From positions 433,931,877 through 433,995,876 of the forward strand of contig NC_092875.1 of NCBI RefSeq assembly GCF_028372415.1: 64,000 nucleotides of DNA, read 5' to 3'. The notes under the pieces were generated by a model that was given only the letters and a program-made list of their open reading frames with translations, was not told where the DNA came from and ran no database searches. Shown one piece after another: positions 1-10,767 of this stretch (the first letter of the stretch is position 1; each line of letters begins with the position of its first letter). Made by a program: the position numbers and the translations under genes. This DNA is from Notamacropus eugenii (Eukaryota; Chordata; Mammalia; Diprotodontia; Macropodidae).

Positions 1-180
1 GAGGAAAGGCATTCCAAGCACACGGGGTGATCAGGACAAAGACACTGAGGTGGAAAAATGGAGCATTATGAGTGAGGAATAGAGAGAAGGCCAATTTGGC
101 TGTAACGCAGGATGAAGAAAGAGGAAGATAGAAGGAACAGTTTTAGAGAAATCTTGTTTGAACTGATACAGAGTAATGTG
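1..180 (-). repeat. L2 LINE fragment, antisense, cut by window edge
   Basis: GGCATTCCAAGCACACGGGG followed by GGACAAAGACACTGAGGTGG resembles the antisense of the L2 ORF 3' part (compare the similar text at 10400-10445). Truncated at base 1. Confidence 0.45.
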
Positions 181-1089
181 AGAAGAACAAGGGGAACAAT
201 TTATAGAGTAACAACAACATTATACAGAAAACTCTGAAAGACCAATCACAGTTCTAGAGAACCAATGGTGAAACATGCTATTCAACTCCTGACAAGATAG
301 CTATGGGTTAAAAATGCAGAATAAGATATGTATTTACAGATGAGACCAATACAGGAATTTTGTTTTACTTGCTATGTATATTTGTTACAAGGGTTTTATT
401 TTGTCAAGTTCCCCCCCCCCCCAACAAGAGCAGGGAGAGAGGGAATGATGGAAGGAATGCCAGAGGCAAAGAAGAAAGAGGAAGAGAGGAAGTAAAGGAG
501 GAAGGGAAGAAAAGAGGGAGGGAAGGAAACAGGATCATTTAAGCATTTTTTTAAATGCTCAGAAGAGAAGAAAGGACAGAAGGAAAAAGATAAAAACAAT
601 TTTGAAAGTTACATGTTGAATTTTTATATATTTGAAAGTAAGAGCAAGCTGTAAATAATAGATTCAGTGCCATGTAAAAATCTTTTTCTTTTTTGTATGT
701 GGAAATGTTAATTTTATATACTGTTACTTTCAAAATAAACTTTTTAATTAAAATGCCTTTTTTTAAAAAAAGATTATTGGTAACTTTGACAAAGGCAGTT
801 TAATTGAATGATGCGGATGAGAAGAAGAGTGAAAAGGGGAAGTGAAAATAAAGTAAAAATAGATTTTTCAAGGAGGTTGGCAAAGAAGGGGATGAATCAT
901 ATAGGAAGATAGCAAGCAGAAAAGATAGGATTGAGGGAGGGGTTTTAAGGACAGGAGAAGTTCCAGTAGTGTTTATAGGTAGCAAGAAGAGACTAAAGAT
1001 TTCAAAGACGGTGTGATAGGGCAATTTGTTGGGAAGTAAAAAAGGAAGTGATGTAAACATAAGTTCACATAGAAGAGTGAGCCATGGCA
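181..1089. other. Unrecognised purine-rich sequence
   Basis: No gene seen. There is a C run at 411-422 followed by a purine-rich stretch (to about 540) whose open frames are compositional. From about 800 to 1089 the antisense strand is rich in Leu/Phe/Ser/Pro codons, as in decayed LINE sequence, but I cannot name a family. Confidence 0.4.
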
Positions 1090-1440
1090 AGAAAAAAGGC
1101 CAGCTTCAGCTATTTCCCACCCTTAATCCCATTCTCTTGGTTCCTGATATCTGACCTCTCGTCACCCCAGTCCCATCAAGATCCTCCCTAAACCCTTCCT
1201 CCCCCAGTCACCCCAGACTACTTGGCCACCCCTAGATCCTTCCTTGTTTTCATGAAGATGCTCAGATTCATTCTGGTCAGCTTGTCAATACAAGCATCAC
1301 AGGGGCTCAGATTCAATTTGACCCTTTGGCATTAGTGATATAAATGCTCAGATTCCTTAAGAGTCTACGCCATATGACAGATCTTTAATAAACTTTGTTT
1401 TTCTTTGGCTAAAAGAAAAAAGAAAGAAAGAAAAAAGCCA
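1090..1440 (+). repeat. LTR-like or retroposed 3' end (fossil)
   Basis: A pyrimidine-rich block leads to a TATA-like GATATAAATGC at 1338 and an AATAAA signal at 1387, then an A-rich tail. Similar A-rich direct repeats (AGAAAAAAGGCCA near 1092, AGAAAAAAGCCA near 1430) flank it. It could be an old retroviral LTR or the retroposed end of such a transcript. It is decayed and the family is unknown. Confidence 0.35.
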
Positions 1441-2104
1441 ACTCATTGTCAGAGACTGGAACAGAAAAGGAGATAGTAAAAGATGATGTCAAATGGACAT
1501 GAGAAACCTACAGAGGGAAAGAGGGACCTCTCAACTTTTTCATTAAAGCATGAGGTGAAATCCTAAACTGAGAGTGAGAAAGGGAGTGCTAAGAGAGTCA
1601 TAAGAGATAAGACAGTTTGCAATAGTTGCTTTAGTAATTAGAACAGGGAATCAACTAGAAAGGAGTAAAAGAATTGACCTGTGCAAGCAGGAGACTAGTA
1701 GAGATTAGATAACACAAAACTGTAGTGAATCTAATCAAGGAAGATGTGTGAGTTCCTCCAGCTCTATTCAGCAGCACACTAATAGGAGTGAAAGAGGTGA
1801 ACAGTGGCAATTATCCAGGGTTGGAGTTTGATAAGGTTTAACTGGTGCCAGGATAAGGGGGCAAGGAATTTCAGAGTAAATGATGGTACGGAGTTGAAGT
1901 GGTTCACCAAGATGTTAAGACTGGAAAGGAAGAAGCCTATGGCCAGCGTACAGATGATGACTTGGGAAAATACTGAGGTACGAAGGGACTGGAGACCATG
2001 GTAAGGATGAACAACAGTACTAGGAGAAGGATGGAGTGACAAAGTATTACAATCACATAAAGGATTTTTGGATTTCATTAATTTGCGGGTCAAGGCAAGA
2101 TAAG
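1441..2104. other. Unrecognised old sequence
   Basis: Purine-rich on the plus strand with no convincing gene. The frames at 1779-2093 (minus) and 1804-2004 (plus) have no family signature. The texture suggests an old LINE copy in reverse orientation. Confidence 0.35.
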
Positions 2105-2720
2105 GATATAACCATTTCTCTATACAGCTGAATGTTCCAAATCTCTAATAAGACAAATGCAAATTAAAATAACTGAAGTTTCAACTTCAAAAGATAACAG
2201 AAAATTTAAACGGTAAATGCTGAAAGAAGTATAGAAAGACAGACATGACAATAAATGTCGGTAGACTTTTTATTTCATATCTCACTATTCTGGAAAACAA
2301 TTTGGAATAATAACTCCAAAGTCACTAACCTATACATACCTTATGACCCAATGACAGCACTACTAGGCATATACACCAAGGAGTTCAAAGACAGAAGAGA
2401 AAGGTTCCATATTTACAAAAATATCTATAGCAACGCTATGCAGAGAAGCAAAGAAGTAGAACTCAAGTGACATTTGGGGAGTGGCTGACAAAATTGCTCT
2501 ATGTAGTAAAATAGCAAATTCTTGTGCCAAAAATGATGAAAAATTTAAAATTCTAAGAAAGCTTGAGATGGCTTATATGAACTGAGATAGAGTGAAGTAA
2601 GTGACAGCCACAATAGGACCATAATAATAAAAAGGGAAATGACATAAAAACCTTCAAAACTCTGATCAATGAATTATTCAATCAAAATTTTAAATGTAAT
2701 GGTGAAGCCTGCTTCCTACC
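2105..2720 (+). repeat. L1 3' end (ORF2 C terminus and 3' UTR)
   Basis: The frame at 2255-2470 reads NLYIPYDPMTALLGIYTKEF, the counterpart of the L1 ORF2 C-terminal YDP-LLGIY-KE motif. Upstream CAAATGCAAATTAAAATAAC and downstream GGGGAGTGGCTGACAAA also fit marsupial L1. Old and diverged. Confidence 0.7.
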
Positions 2721-3133
2721 TTCTGGCAGAGAAGGACTTACGTAGATATATGGAATTAAACCTATGCTTTTAGAGCTAATGTGTTAAGTTAATTTGTTTG
2801 ACTATACAATACTTCTTACAAGGTAGTGTTCTTTTGTGAGGCTAGGAACAGTCACTGGAAAATGAGAGTGGTTTAAAAAACCAAAACATTAAAATATATA
2901 CCTCTCCAGTGATACTATACAGCACAATCTCCCAAAAATTTAAGTTGCAGGTCACTCAAAGGGCTAGGAAGATGAATAGCAGCATATTATTCATGAAAAG
3001 TTGTACAGGAAAAGCAGTTTAAAGGCTTTTATCAGAGAGGTGTATAACCAGGAAAGGAAGCAAGAACAGGATAGGGAACACAGTTAGTCATCAGGCACCA
3101 GTGTTATTAAAGGTAATACAAAAATTCATCATA
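2721..3133. other. Unrecognised intergenic sequence
   Basis: AT-rich; the left part may be degraded L1 3' UTR. No coding or RNA signal is seen. Confidence 0.4.
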
Positions 3134-3400
3134 GAGGCAGCCTGGTGGCAGAGCGGTTAGAGCACTGGGCCTGGAGTCAGGAAGACCTGAGCTCAAATAT
3201 AACCTAAGACACTAACTAGCTGTGTGACCCCATCACTTAACCTCTGTTTACTTCAGTTTCCTCAACTATAAAATGCAGACAACAACTACTTCAAAAGGTT
3301 GTTATGAGAATTAAATGAAATAATTGTAAAAGTGCTTATTAGCACAGTGCCTGAAACATAACACATGCTCTATCAATGTTTATTCCCTTCTCTTTCAAGT
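3134..3400 (+). repeat. tRNA-headed / MIR-like SINE
   Basis: The head GGTGGCAGAGCGGTTAGAGC is tRNA-like. The core holds CTGGAGTCAGGAAGACCTGA and TAGCTGTGTGACCCCATCAC, then a typical TATAAAATG stretch and an L2-like end CACAGTGCCTGAAACATAAC. Marsupial SINE of the MIR/MAR group. Confidence 0.8.
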
Positions 3401-3744
3401 GATCTAGAAAGTCCACAACAAAGTGGATGGATCCTCTGTGAAAGACTCTTTACTGGCCATATCGCTATCTACATGCCTACCAGTTAGATAGAAGTACAAG
3501 AATACCTCATTCAACATCATTCACTGCCTCTGTAATTACTTTAAAAAAAACAGTAAGTAGCAATTAGTTCCAAATAAATAATGTTACAATTTGATTCCTG
3601 ATATTAGAATGGAATTATTTGACATTGTTCATATAATGTATTGACAAATTATTAGAAAATGTCACTAGGTAGGACCCTATTATGCAGAATTTCTCTATAC
3701 AGTATCATTAATATTCATGTAATATGTGAACTCTAGATAAACAT

Positions 3745-4042
3745 AAAGATACTGGAGTCCATGCACTCCACATGAATGGGCCAGAATCTATACCACCAGA
3801 AGAAAGATTCACATCAAGAACATCACAGATGCATCAGAATACTGGAGCAAGGCAGGACCCATTGTTCAGATGATTTGGAAAGCTAGGGCTGTTATTCAGA
3901 GATTCTGAACTGTATCAGCAAGACAGTTAACAAGACACTTTTTTCTATATCCAGAAAGGCAGAAATCAAGCTAACATTGTGGATCTACTTTCACCTCAAT
4001 AACAACCAGCTTCTAAAAAAAAAAAAAAGATACTGGAATCCA
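3745..4042 (+). mobile_element. Retroposed insert of unknown source with poly(A) and TSD
   Basis: A 253-bp body (3762-4014) ends in a poly(A) run (4015-4025) and is flanked by a 17-bp direct repeat, AAAGATACTGGAGTCCA (3745-3761) and AAAGATACTGGAATCCA (4026-4042), with one mismatch. These are the marks of L1-type retroposition. The body holds no SINE promoter boxes I recognise and matches no gene I can name. Its longest frame opens at ATG 3773 and reads MNGPESIPPEERF before a stop near residue 34. It could be a truncated mRNA 3' end or a non-coding RNA copy. Confidence 0.65.
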
Positions 4043-5064
4043 AAATAAAGAAACACAAATGGCTTTAATAAGCAATAATGGGGGGGAAAATTAAGCTTCT
4101 GAAAAATTATCAAATTCAAAAGATTTTTTAAAACATATATACTTTTCCATTTCAGTTAATCATAAATTTCAATTCCTACAATCTAAAAGAACTATTTCCT
4201 CTCCCCTCAGAACTAAGAAATACTATTTCACAAAACTGGAGTTACTATCAGAAAAATGTATTATGGTAATACTTGTTAAAGAGAAAAAGAAGACTGCACA
4301 GCACTTATAGGTAATGATATAATATATTTCTGATTGTAGAATACAGTGGACATGTTTTTCCATCTCATTCAGGCATTAAGAGAGATCAAAAAGTTATACC
4401 TTGCTACATTAATCAGTCAAAAAATACTTCCTCTTGTCACAGACTCCAAAATATATTTCTCTGCTATGAATAAATGAATTCTATTTTAAATTGAGTAATG
4501 ATCACTGAAAAGATTTTTAAGCTCTTTCATTTCCTATGATAATCGGGCATTTGAAGCCAGATAAGGAAAAGGCTGCTGTCAAGGCGAAAGGGCTACCACA
4601 GATAGAGGGAACAAATAAATAATAGAGAAAAGTTGGTAGGATGGGTAGTGTGGAAGAAAGAATAATGAAATAATGAGAAACCAGATTTTTAAAAGCAGTC
4701 AATTTCTACTTGAAGGAATGACAGCATGATCACAAAGTACTCCTGTACCCCAAGAAGTTGCAATCTGTGTTTAACCCAAGATGAAGCTAGTACCATTTTT
4801 ATTCTGTACTAACAATCTCCAAATTCTACTAATTTGTTCACTACTCTCAGACTACAAGAAAGAATCAAGATTTAAGAACACATGTATATTGTCACCATTA
4901 ACAGGATTTAGAAAAGAATGTTTCAAGGAATGAAAAGAGAGACAATAAGCACCTTCAAGTGATGCTTGACCTAAAGGCTGCTATTTCTTACTGAAGGCCA
5001 GGAAAGAGGTTAGGGACCGGATAATTAGATTTGAAAATCATCAAGGGCTGTGCAAGCCAGGGCT
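4043..5064. other. Unrecognised AT-rich sequence
   Basis: No gene or clear repeat. The minus frame at 4517-4702 has no family signature. Confidence 0.4.
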
Positions 5065-5074
5065 GGGAAATTAA

Positions 5075-5640
5075 TTTTCCTTAAGCATAAATCTAACCAT
5101 GTGACTCCCCTATTCAATCAACTTCAGTGGCTTCCTATAACGTGCAGGGTAAAATATAAATTCCTCTATTAAGCTTTTAAAACCCTACACCACCTATCTT
5201 TGCAGCCTCACTGGACATTACTCCCTTTCCCCACCCTCTGTAATCCAGTCAGGCTGGCCCTCTCTCTATTCCTCATTCATGAAACTTCACCTCTCTTCTT
5301 TCAGTGCCTTTGTACTGACTATCCCACATACCTGGCATGTATTCCCTCCTCACTTCTGATTCACAGAGTCCACCTCTCTGTTAAGACATTTCAGAACCCA
5401 CCTTCTGCATGAAGTCTCACCTGGATCTCCCTCAGATGCTAGCGCCCATCCTTCCAAGCTACCCTGTCCTTAGCCTACATTCTGGCTTTATATTTATGCT
5501 GCATATATTTTATGTGTACTTGTCTCCCCAATATAAGTTTCATGCTAGCAAGATCATTTCATTCTTTGTACTTATATCCAGAGAGTTTAGCACAGCGCCT
5601 GACACACAGTAGGTGCTCAGTAATTATCTGCTGACTGATC
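5075..5640 (+). repeat. L2 LINE 3' end
   Basis: L2 order is preserved: ACCATGTGACTCCCCTATTC, CAGTGGCTTCCTATAACGTG, CCACCCTCTGTAATCCAGTC, then the terminal GCACAGCGCCTGACACACAG with TAGGTGCTCAGTAATTATCT. The short frames here are L2 relics. Confidence 0.85.
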
Positions 5641-5789
5641 AACACATAAAAATTTGTTAACAGCAATGAAAAGTGCATGACAAAGATGATAAAGACCTGC
5701 ATTACCTAGGTCTTGAAATGTTACAATTTATGATAAACTAACCAGGAATTTAATGATTAAATATTTTACATATCTTACTTTCAGAAATA

Positions 5790-6540
5790 AGATACAGAAT
5801 CTCAGCATCTGAAAGGACCTTAGAGGTTATTTACTGTTAACCTCTCAAACTATACAATAATTTCCTTTATGATAACCTAGACAAAATGGTCATCCAGACT
5901 CTGCCTGAATATTTCACCACTTCAGAAGGCAATTCATTACACTGTTAGAAAGTCGTAGTTATTAAAAAACATCTTCCTTTTACTGAATTATAATTCCAGG
6001 CAATGATTCCAGTAGTGATCCCTCAAAGCACACATAACAAATCTACTTCTTCAATATAACTTCAAATATCTGAAGATCAATATGTCATAGGAACTAGAGG
6101 TGGAACAGATGTTAGATGTTTAACTAGCCCAGCTCTGGGGATTAACCAGATTAATTGACTGGCTCAAGGTCACAGAAAGAGTAGGTAGATCATCCAGGCT
6201 GTCTAACTCCAAACTGGGCAGCCTTTCCATAACAGCAACATTACCTCTCAAAGTCTTCTCTTCTCCAGGCTAAATATTACCAAATCCTTGAACTATTCCT
6301 CAATAAAATGGTTCTCAAACCCCTTCAACATCCTGGTTGCCCCCCTCTGAATGTGCTTGTTAATATTTTTCCTGAAATGAACCCAGAACTTAACCCAATA
6401 TATTTGTACTGCTCTTGCCAGTGCAGCAGAAAGGGGAAACTACTTTTATTAATGCAGCCTTCAATTACAGTACCATTAATTTTTTAGCAGCCACATTGAG
6501 TCTGCCAATATGTCTAAGCATTATTTATGTAATTTGTTTC
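5790..6540 (-). repeat. CR1/L3-type LINE fragment with MIR insertion
   Basis: Antisense CR1/L3 text: ACCTTAGAGGTTATTTACTG, ATGGTCATCCAGACTCTGCC, GTCTTCTCTTCTCCAGGCTA and CATCCTGGTTGCCCCCCTCT. A MIR-like piece at about 6085-6240 (GGCTCAAGGTCACAGAAAGA) interrupts it, dating the CR1 copy as older. Confidence 0.65.
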
Positions 6541-6554
6541 CAAATAATATCTCC

Positions 6555-7240
6555 ACATTCTTAAAAACAATGAAAAAATATCTTGAAGGAGTATGTAAAG
6601 AATAAAGACAGGCACAGCAATGAACTGTTGGTGAGTTATGAATTGAGTTAACTATCTAGAAAATGTTCCAGAATTTTGTTTGAAGTTACCAAATTAGTTT
6701 TGGCCCAGTCATACCACTGGGCGTACACAAAATGACGGTAGAGAAACAGTCCCATATATTAAAAAACAACAACAAAATGTCTAGGCAGGATTTTTTGTGA
6801 TAACAAGAAACAGAAATTAAATGAGTGTCCATAAGACGGGGAGTGGTTGAACAAAGTGTGATATATGAACATAATGAAATACTGAGCTATAAGAAACAAC
6901 AAATAATTCAGAGAAGCCTGACAAGTATTATATAAAGCAATGCAAAGTGAAATAAGCAGAAACTGAGAACAATTTACACAATGATCCCCAATTATATAAA
7001 AGAAAACAACTCGGAAAACCATCAGAATCCTAATCAATGCAAAAACCAATTCTGACTCCAGAAGACTAATGGTAAAATATTCTCCCCTTTACCTGGCAGA
7101 GAAGTGGTACACCAAAAGTAGGAAATAAGGTTGTTCAATATGGTCTGTATTTGTTTCTTTTGCTTACCTATACTCTGCTGCTAGGAAAAGAATTTTATTG
7201 GGAAGAGACAATGAGGTTTCTTGCTTTTAAAAAAAAAAAA
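6555..7240 (+). repeat. L1 3' end, diverged
   Basis: GGGGAGTGGTTGAACAAAGT, GTGATATATGAACATAATGA and GCAAAGTGAAATAAGCAGAA match the marsupial L1 3' region also seen at 10768-11416. Ends in an A-run at 7230-7240. Confidence 0.7.
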
Positions 7241-7253
7241 GCATCAATAAAAC

Positions 7254-7310
7254 TATATATATATATATATTTATATTTTTTATATATATTTATATATATA
7301 TATATATTTA
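7254..7310. repeat. (TA)n microsatellite
   Basis: Simple AT repeat at the end of the L1 fragment. It generates a Tyr/Ile-rich spurious frame. Confidence 0.9.
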
Positions 7311-7394
7311 GGTTTCTATTCCTGAGTTCTAAGCTTTACAATGATCTTTATTTGATTTATTTTGTTTCTAATTATCTCCTCAATCCTTAAAATT

Positions 7395-7940
7395 ACTTCA
7401 CTGACCCTACCATGACCTCAGTCTACTGTCTGGTCTCTCTCTACCCTTTTTCTGGCAAACTTACAGAAAAAGTTAGTCTTTCTTCACTGCCTCTACTTTC
7501 CTTTCCAACTGTACTGAATCCTCTGCAATTTGCTTTCCATTTCTACCACTCTAATGAAACTATGCTTTCCAAGGTCTAGAATGATTTCTCAATTGCAAAA
7601 TCCAATGGTCATTTTTCACTCCACACCCTGCAGCTACCTGACCCTCTACAGATGTATCAAAACACTCTCCCCCTCTTCAGTCACCATGCTTCGCTTGGCT
7701 TCCCTAATACTTCTCCATTCTGGTTCTCCTCCTACTCTTCTTACTGCTCCTTTTCAGAAGCCACATCATGGTTGGTGCCTGGAAGTTGTGTATTCTTTGT
7801 CCTCTTCTTGTCTCCTATTTCTACACCTTCTCACTTTGGTGAGCTTAGCTCCCATGGTTTCATTTAACACCTCTACACAGATGTATCCCAAATCTATGTA
7901 TTCAACCTCAGTTTTCTCTCCTGAACTACTGCTGCCACAT
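7395..7940 (+). repeat. L2 LINE reverse-transcriptase fragment
   Basis: Decayed L2 RT: AACTTACAGAAAAAGTTAGT, TTCCATTTCTACCACTCTAA, TGGTTCTCCTCCTACTC and GAGCTTAGCTCCCATGG. Overlapping Ser/Leu/Pro-rich frames follow from this. Confidence 0.7.
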
Positions 7941-8029
7941 TTGATAGAGTTCCAGAAATTAGAATTATAGCAACAAAGCAAAAAAAAAAATTAATGGAAT
8001 AAGCATAAGCAAAGAGGAGAATAAAATTA

Positions 8030-8387
8030 GTGCTGCTTGTAGGCAAGATGTTTGTTCTTTGTTCTCTAAGAGGACTATAACATCAAAGAAGTGATGTCAT
8101 GATATGCAAGTGAACTGGATTTAAGTGAGGGTGGGCTGTGCAAAGTCACTAGCCTCACCTTCTCCTCTGGAAGAACCTCAAAGATCCAACTAAAAGTAAA
8201 TTAAAATAATGACTTCAGTAAATAACAAAATACAAAAGAAACACACAAAAATCATCAGCCTTTCTATATATTACCAACAAAATCCAGCAGGAAGAGAGAG
8301 AAAAAGAAATACTACTCAAAATAACTATTAAAAAAATCTGGGTGTCCAGCTACCAAAACATACATGAGTTACAATAACTACAAAACA
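8030..8387 (+). repeat. Left arm of large inverted repeat (SINE + L1 ORF2)
   Basis: 358 bp that recur as reverse complement at 9364-9720. I count one single-base gap and one substitution over the whole arm. The first ~155 bp are a SINE in reverse orientation whose tail matches the LINE end at 34490. From about 8188 the arm is L1 ORF2 sequence in sense orientation. The L1 continues past the arm boundary to about 8590, so this arm looks like the donor. Confidence 0.93.
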
Positions 8388-8590
8388 TTCTTTACAAAAT
8401 TTAAAACAGATTAAAATAAGTAGAGTGATATTAACAGTTCATGGTTGGAAAATGTCAATATGACAAAAATGACAATACTACCCAAATTAATCTATAGATT
8501 CCGTGCCATACCAAACTGCTAAAAGGTTACTTCATAGAACTAAATAGCAAAATTCATCTGGAAGAACAAAAGATCAAAAAGAAATACATT
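8188..8590 (+). repeat. L1 ORF2 fragment
   Basis: The text around 8465-8515 corresponds to the L1 ORF2 stretch MTKMTILPKLIYRF-AIP, followed by AATTCATCTGGAAGAACAAA, a typical marsupial L1 stretch. The frames are broken. It overlaps the left inverted-repeat arm. Confidence 0.75.
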
Positions 8591-8594
8591 TTTT

Positions 8595-8790
8595 TAAAGA
8601 ATAAAATACAAACTCCTTAGATTGGCTTTTAAAATCCACCTACAAACTGGTTCCAGTCTACCTATTCTGCCTTATTCCAGTCTTACTCCCCCCTTCACCT
8701 TCACAAAGTTCCAGTTTACCACAGCTACCAGATTGTCTCCAAGCTTTTCTCAGTGCTCAGAATGCACTCCCTCATCATCTCCACCAACCT
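8595..8790 (+). repeat. L2 LINE fragment
   Basis: L2 3'-ORF text: AAACTCCTTAGATTGGC, then TCCAGTCTACC and GCACTCCCTCATCATCTCC. It ends abruptly against an L2 fragment of opposite orientation. Confidence 0.65.
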
Positions 8791-8799
8791 GAAAAGACT

Positions 8800-9363
8800 G
8801 GAAAGACAGGAAGGGGCTAGGTTTGTGAAGGGTTTTTAAAATCAAGAGAGGCTTTGTACTGATTCCTAGAGGTAAAAAGGATCCACTGAAATTTACTGAA
8901 TGGGGGGCTCAAATTTGATCAGACCTGTGCTTTAAAAAGCTCAATTTGACAGCTGAGTGGGCTACAGTAGTGAGATACTAATGCAAGGAGAAACCAAAGG
9001 CAACAACCAAAAGGCAACTGCAATAGTCTAGGCAAGAAGTAATGAGGGTCTATATTAGGATGGTGGTAGTGTCAGAAGAGAGAAGGTGACACATATTAGA
9101 GGTATTACAAGTAGAATCAATAGGATTTGGCAATTGATTAGATGGGTGGGAGGTAATGGGCAAAACAGAGAGGATGAACTGAAGATGATACCCTATGATA
9201 CAACCTGAACAATTAGGGGAAAGCAAATGTAACCAACATTTATTAAGCACCTACTATATGGCAGGCCCTGTGTGCTAAGTTATTTAGAAATATTATCTCA
9301 TTTAATATGCATAGATAGTGGTGCCTAAAATAGAGAAGTTAGGAAAAAGGGAAGACTAGAGGG
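8800..9363 (-). repeat. L2 LINE fragment with a short SINE inside
   Basis: Antisense L2: GGCTAGGTTTGTGAAGGG, TCAGACCTGTGCTTTA, GCAATAGTCTAGGCAAGAAG and GTAGTGTCAGAAGAGAGAAG. At about 9225-9310 a TTTATTAAGCACCTACTATA-type SINE or L2 end intervenes, then antisense L2 resumes until the inverted-repeat arm at 9364. Confidence 0.7.
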
Positions 9364-9720
9364 TGTTTTGTAGTTATTGTAACTCATGTATGTTTTGGTA
9401 GCTGGACACCCAGATTTTTTTAATAATTATTTTGAGTAGTATTTCTTTTTCTCTCTCTTCCTGCTGGATTTTGTTGGTAATATATAGAAAGGCTGATGAT
9501 TTTTGTGTGTTTCTTTTGTATTTTGTTATTTACTGAAGTCATTATTTTAATTTATTTTAGTTGGATCTTTGAGGTTCTTCCAGAGGAGAAGGTGAGGCTA
9601 GTGACTTTGCACAGCCCACCCTCACTTAAATCCAGTTCACTTGCATATCATGACATCACTTCTTTGATGTTATAGTCCTCTTAGAGAACAAAGAACAAAC
9701 ATCTTGCCTACAAGCAGCAC
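9364..9720 (-). repeat. Right arm of large inverted repeat
   Basis: A 357-bp reverse copy of 8030-8387. Here the L1 part stops at the inner boundary, inside L2-type sequence on the left and SINE-like text on the right, so this copy looks pasted into older repeats. The spacer between the arms is 976 bp. Confidence 0.93.
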
Positions 9721-10289
9721 CCTCAGTTGAACAGAGAAGTGACTTTCCCATTGTCTACCTGACTGTAATTTATTCTCTACAAGAATGACAAATTAATGTT
9801 CCTGAAACATTATTTAATTTTTCATCCTATCATAAACAATGCATATCTAAAATCCCCAATTTTATCTATCTCAAAAAGTATGAGAGAGAGAATTGATATA
9901 TGTACATATACTGATACTTTATAAAGATAAATTCATATTGAATGACAGATCCTCCCCAAACAATAGTGCAACAACTGAATCTATACAAGATATCAGGGGA
10001 AGAAAGACAGAGAAAGCAATGAATAAAAAAGTGAGCAAGGCAGGGATAACCACAGAATGGAGAGTCTTCATCTACTAAAGGACATACAAATATAATTATC
10101 CGTTAATTACATTATGCTTCAATTACAATAACTAACTGATCTGGTCCAGTGAGCATTCAGTAGAACAATATTTTTTAAGCATCTGTGTCCCTGGCATTGC
10201 GGATACTAACACAAAAACAAACTAGTCCTTGCCCTCAAAGTACTTTTATTCTACTGAGAGAAGTAACGTATACAGATGAACATAATTTC
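9721..10289. other. Intergenic, no gene seen
   Basis: The first ~40 bases (CAGTTGAACAGAGAAGTGAC) look like a SINE remnant cut by the inverted-repeat arm; an L2-type end is possible near 10140-10230. Nothing else is recognised. Confidence 0.4.
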
Positions 10290-10767
10290 AGAAGGAAGGA
10301 TAAAATAGGTGCAGGTTGTTAGAATCTGAAAAGGGTTCCCATAGGAGGTAACACTTGAGCTGAGAGGTGGTTTCAAGAGACAGTAGGTAAGGAAGGGGAC
10401 ACTTCAAGCACACAGGACAGCCTGTGCAAAAGCACAGAGGTAGAAAATAGAAGTTCCTATAGGTGAACAGCAAATGGGTCAATTTGGCCAAAAAATGGAA
10501 GGGGAGTAATGTAAAAATCAGTCTAAAACAATAGGCAGGAGAAGCTAGATTGTGAAGGACTTTAAAAGTCAAAGGGGCATTCCTATTTTATCCTAGAAAC
10601 AACAGTCACTGAAACTCCCTGGGTGGGGAAGTGAACTGTACTTCAGGAACATCAATTCAGCAGTTATGTGAAGTATACCTTGAAGAAAGGGGAGACAGGA
10701 TGCTAGGAAATCATTTAAATGGTTACTGAAACAGCCCAGGCAAAAGGTGATGGGAGGCTTCTAGGAC
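10290..10767 (-). repeat. L2 LINE fragment, antisense
   Basis: GGTAACACTTGAGCTGAGAG, GGACACTTCAAGCACACAGG, AGCTAGATTGTGAAGGACTT and CAGCCCAGGCAAAAGGTGAT are antisense L2 in order. It is truncated by an L1 end. Confidence 0.75.

Noticed and set aside
3134-3210. tRNA-like sequence
   Set aside because: It is the head of a SINE; no full cloverleaf or isolated tRNA gene is present. The same holds at 45570 and 54900.
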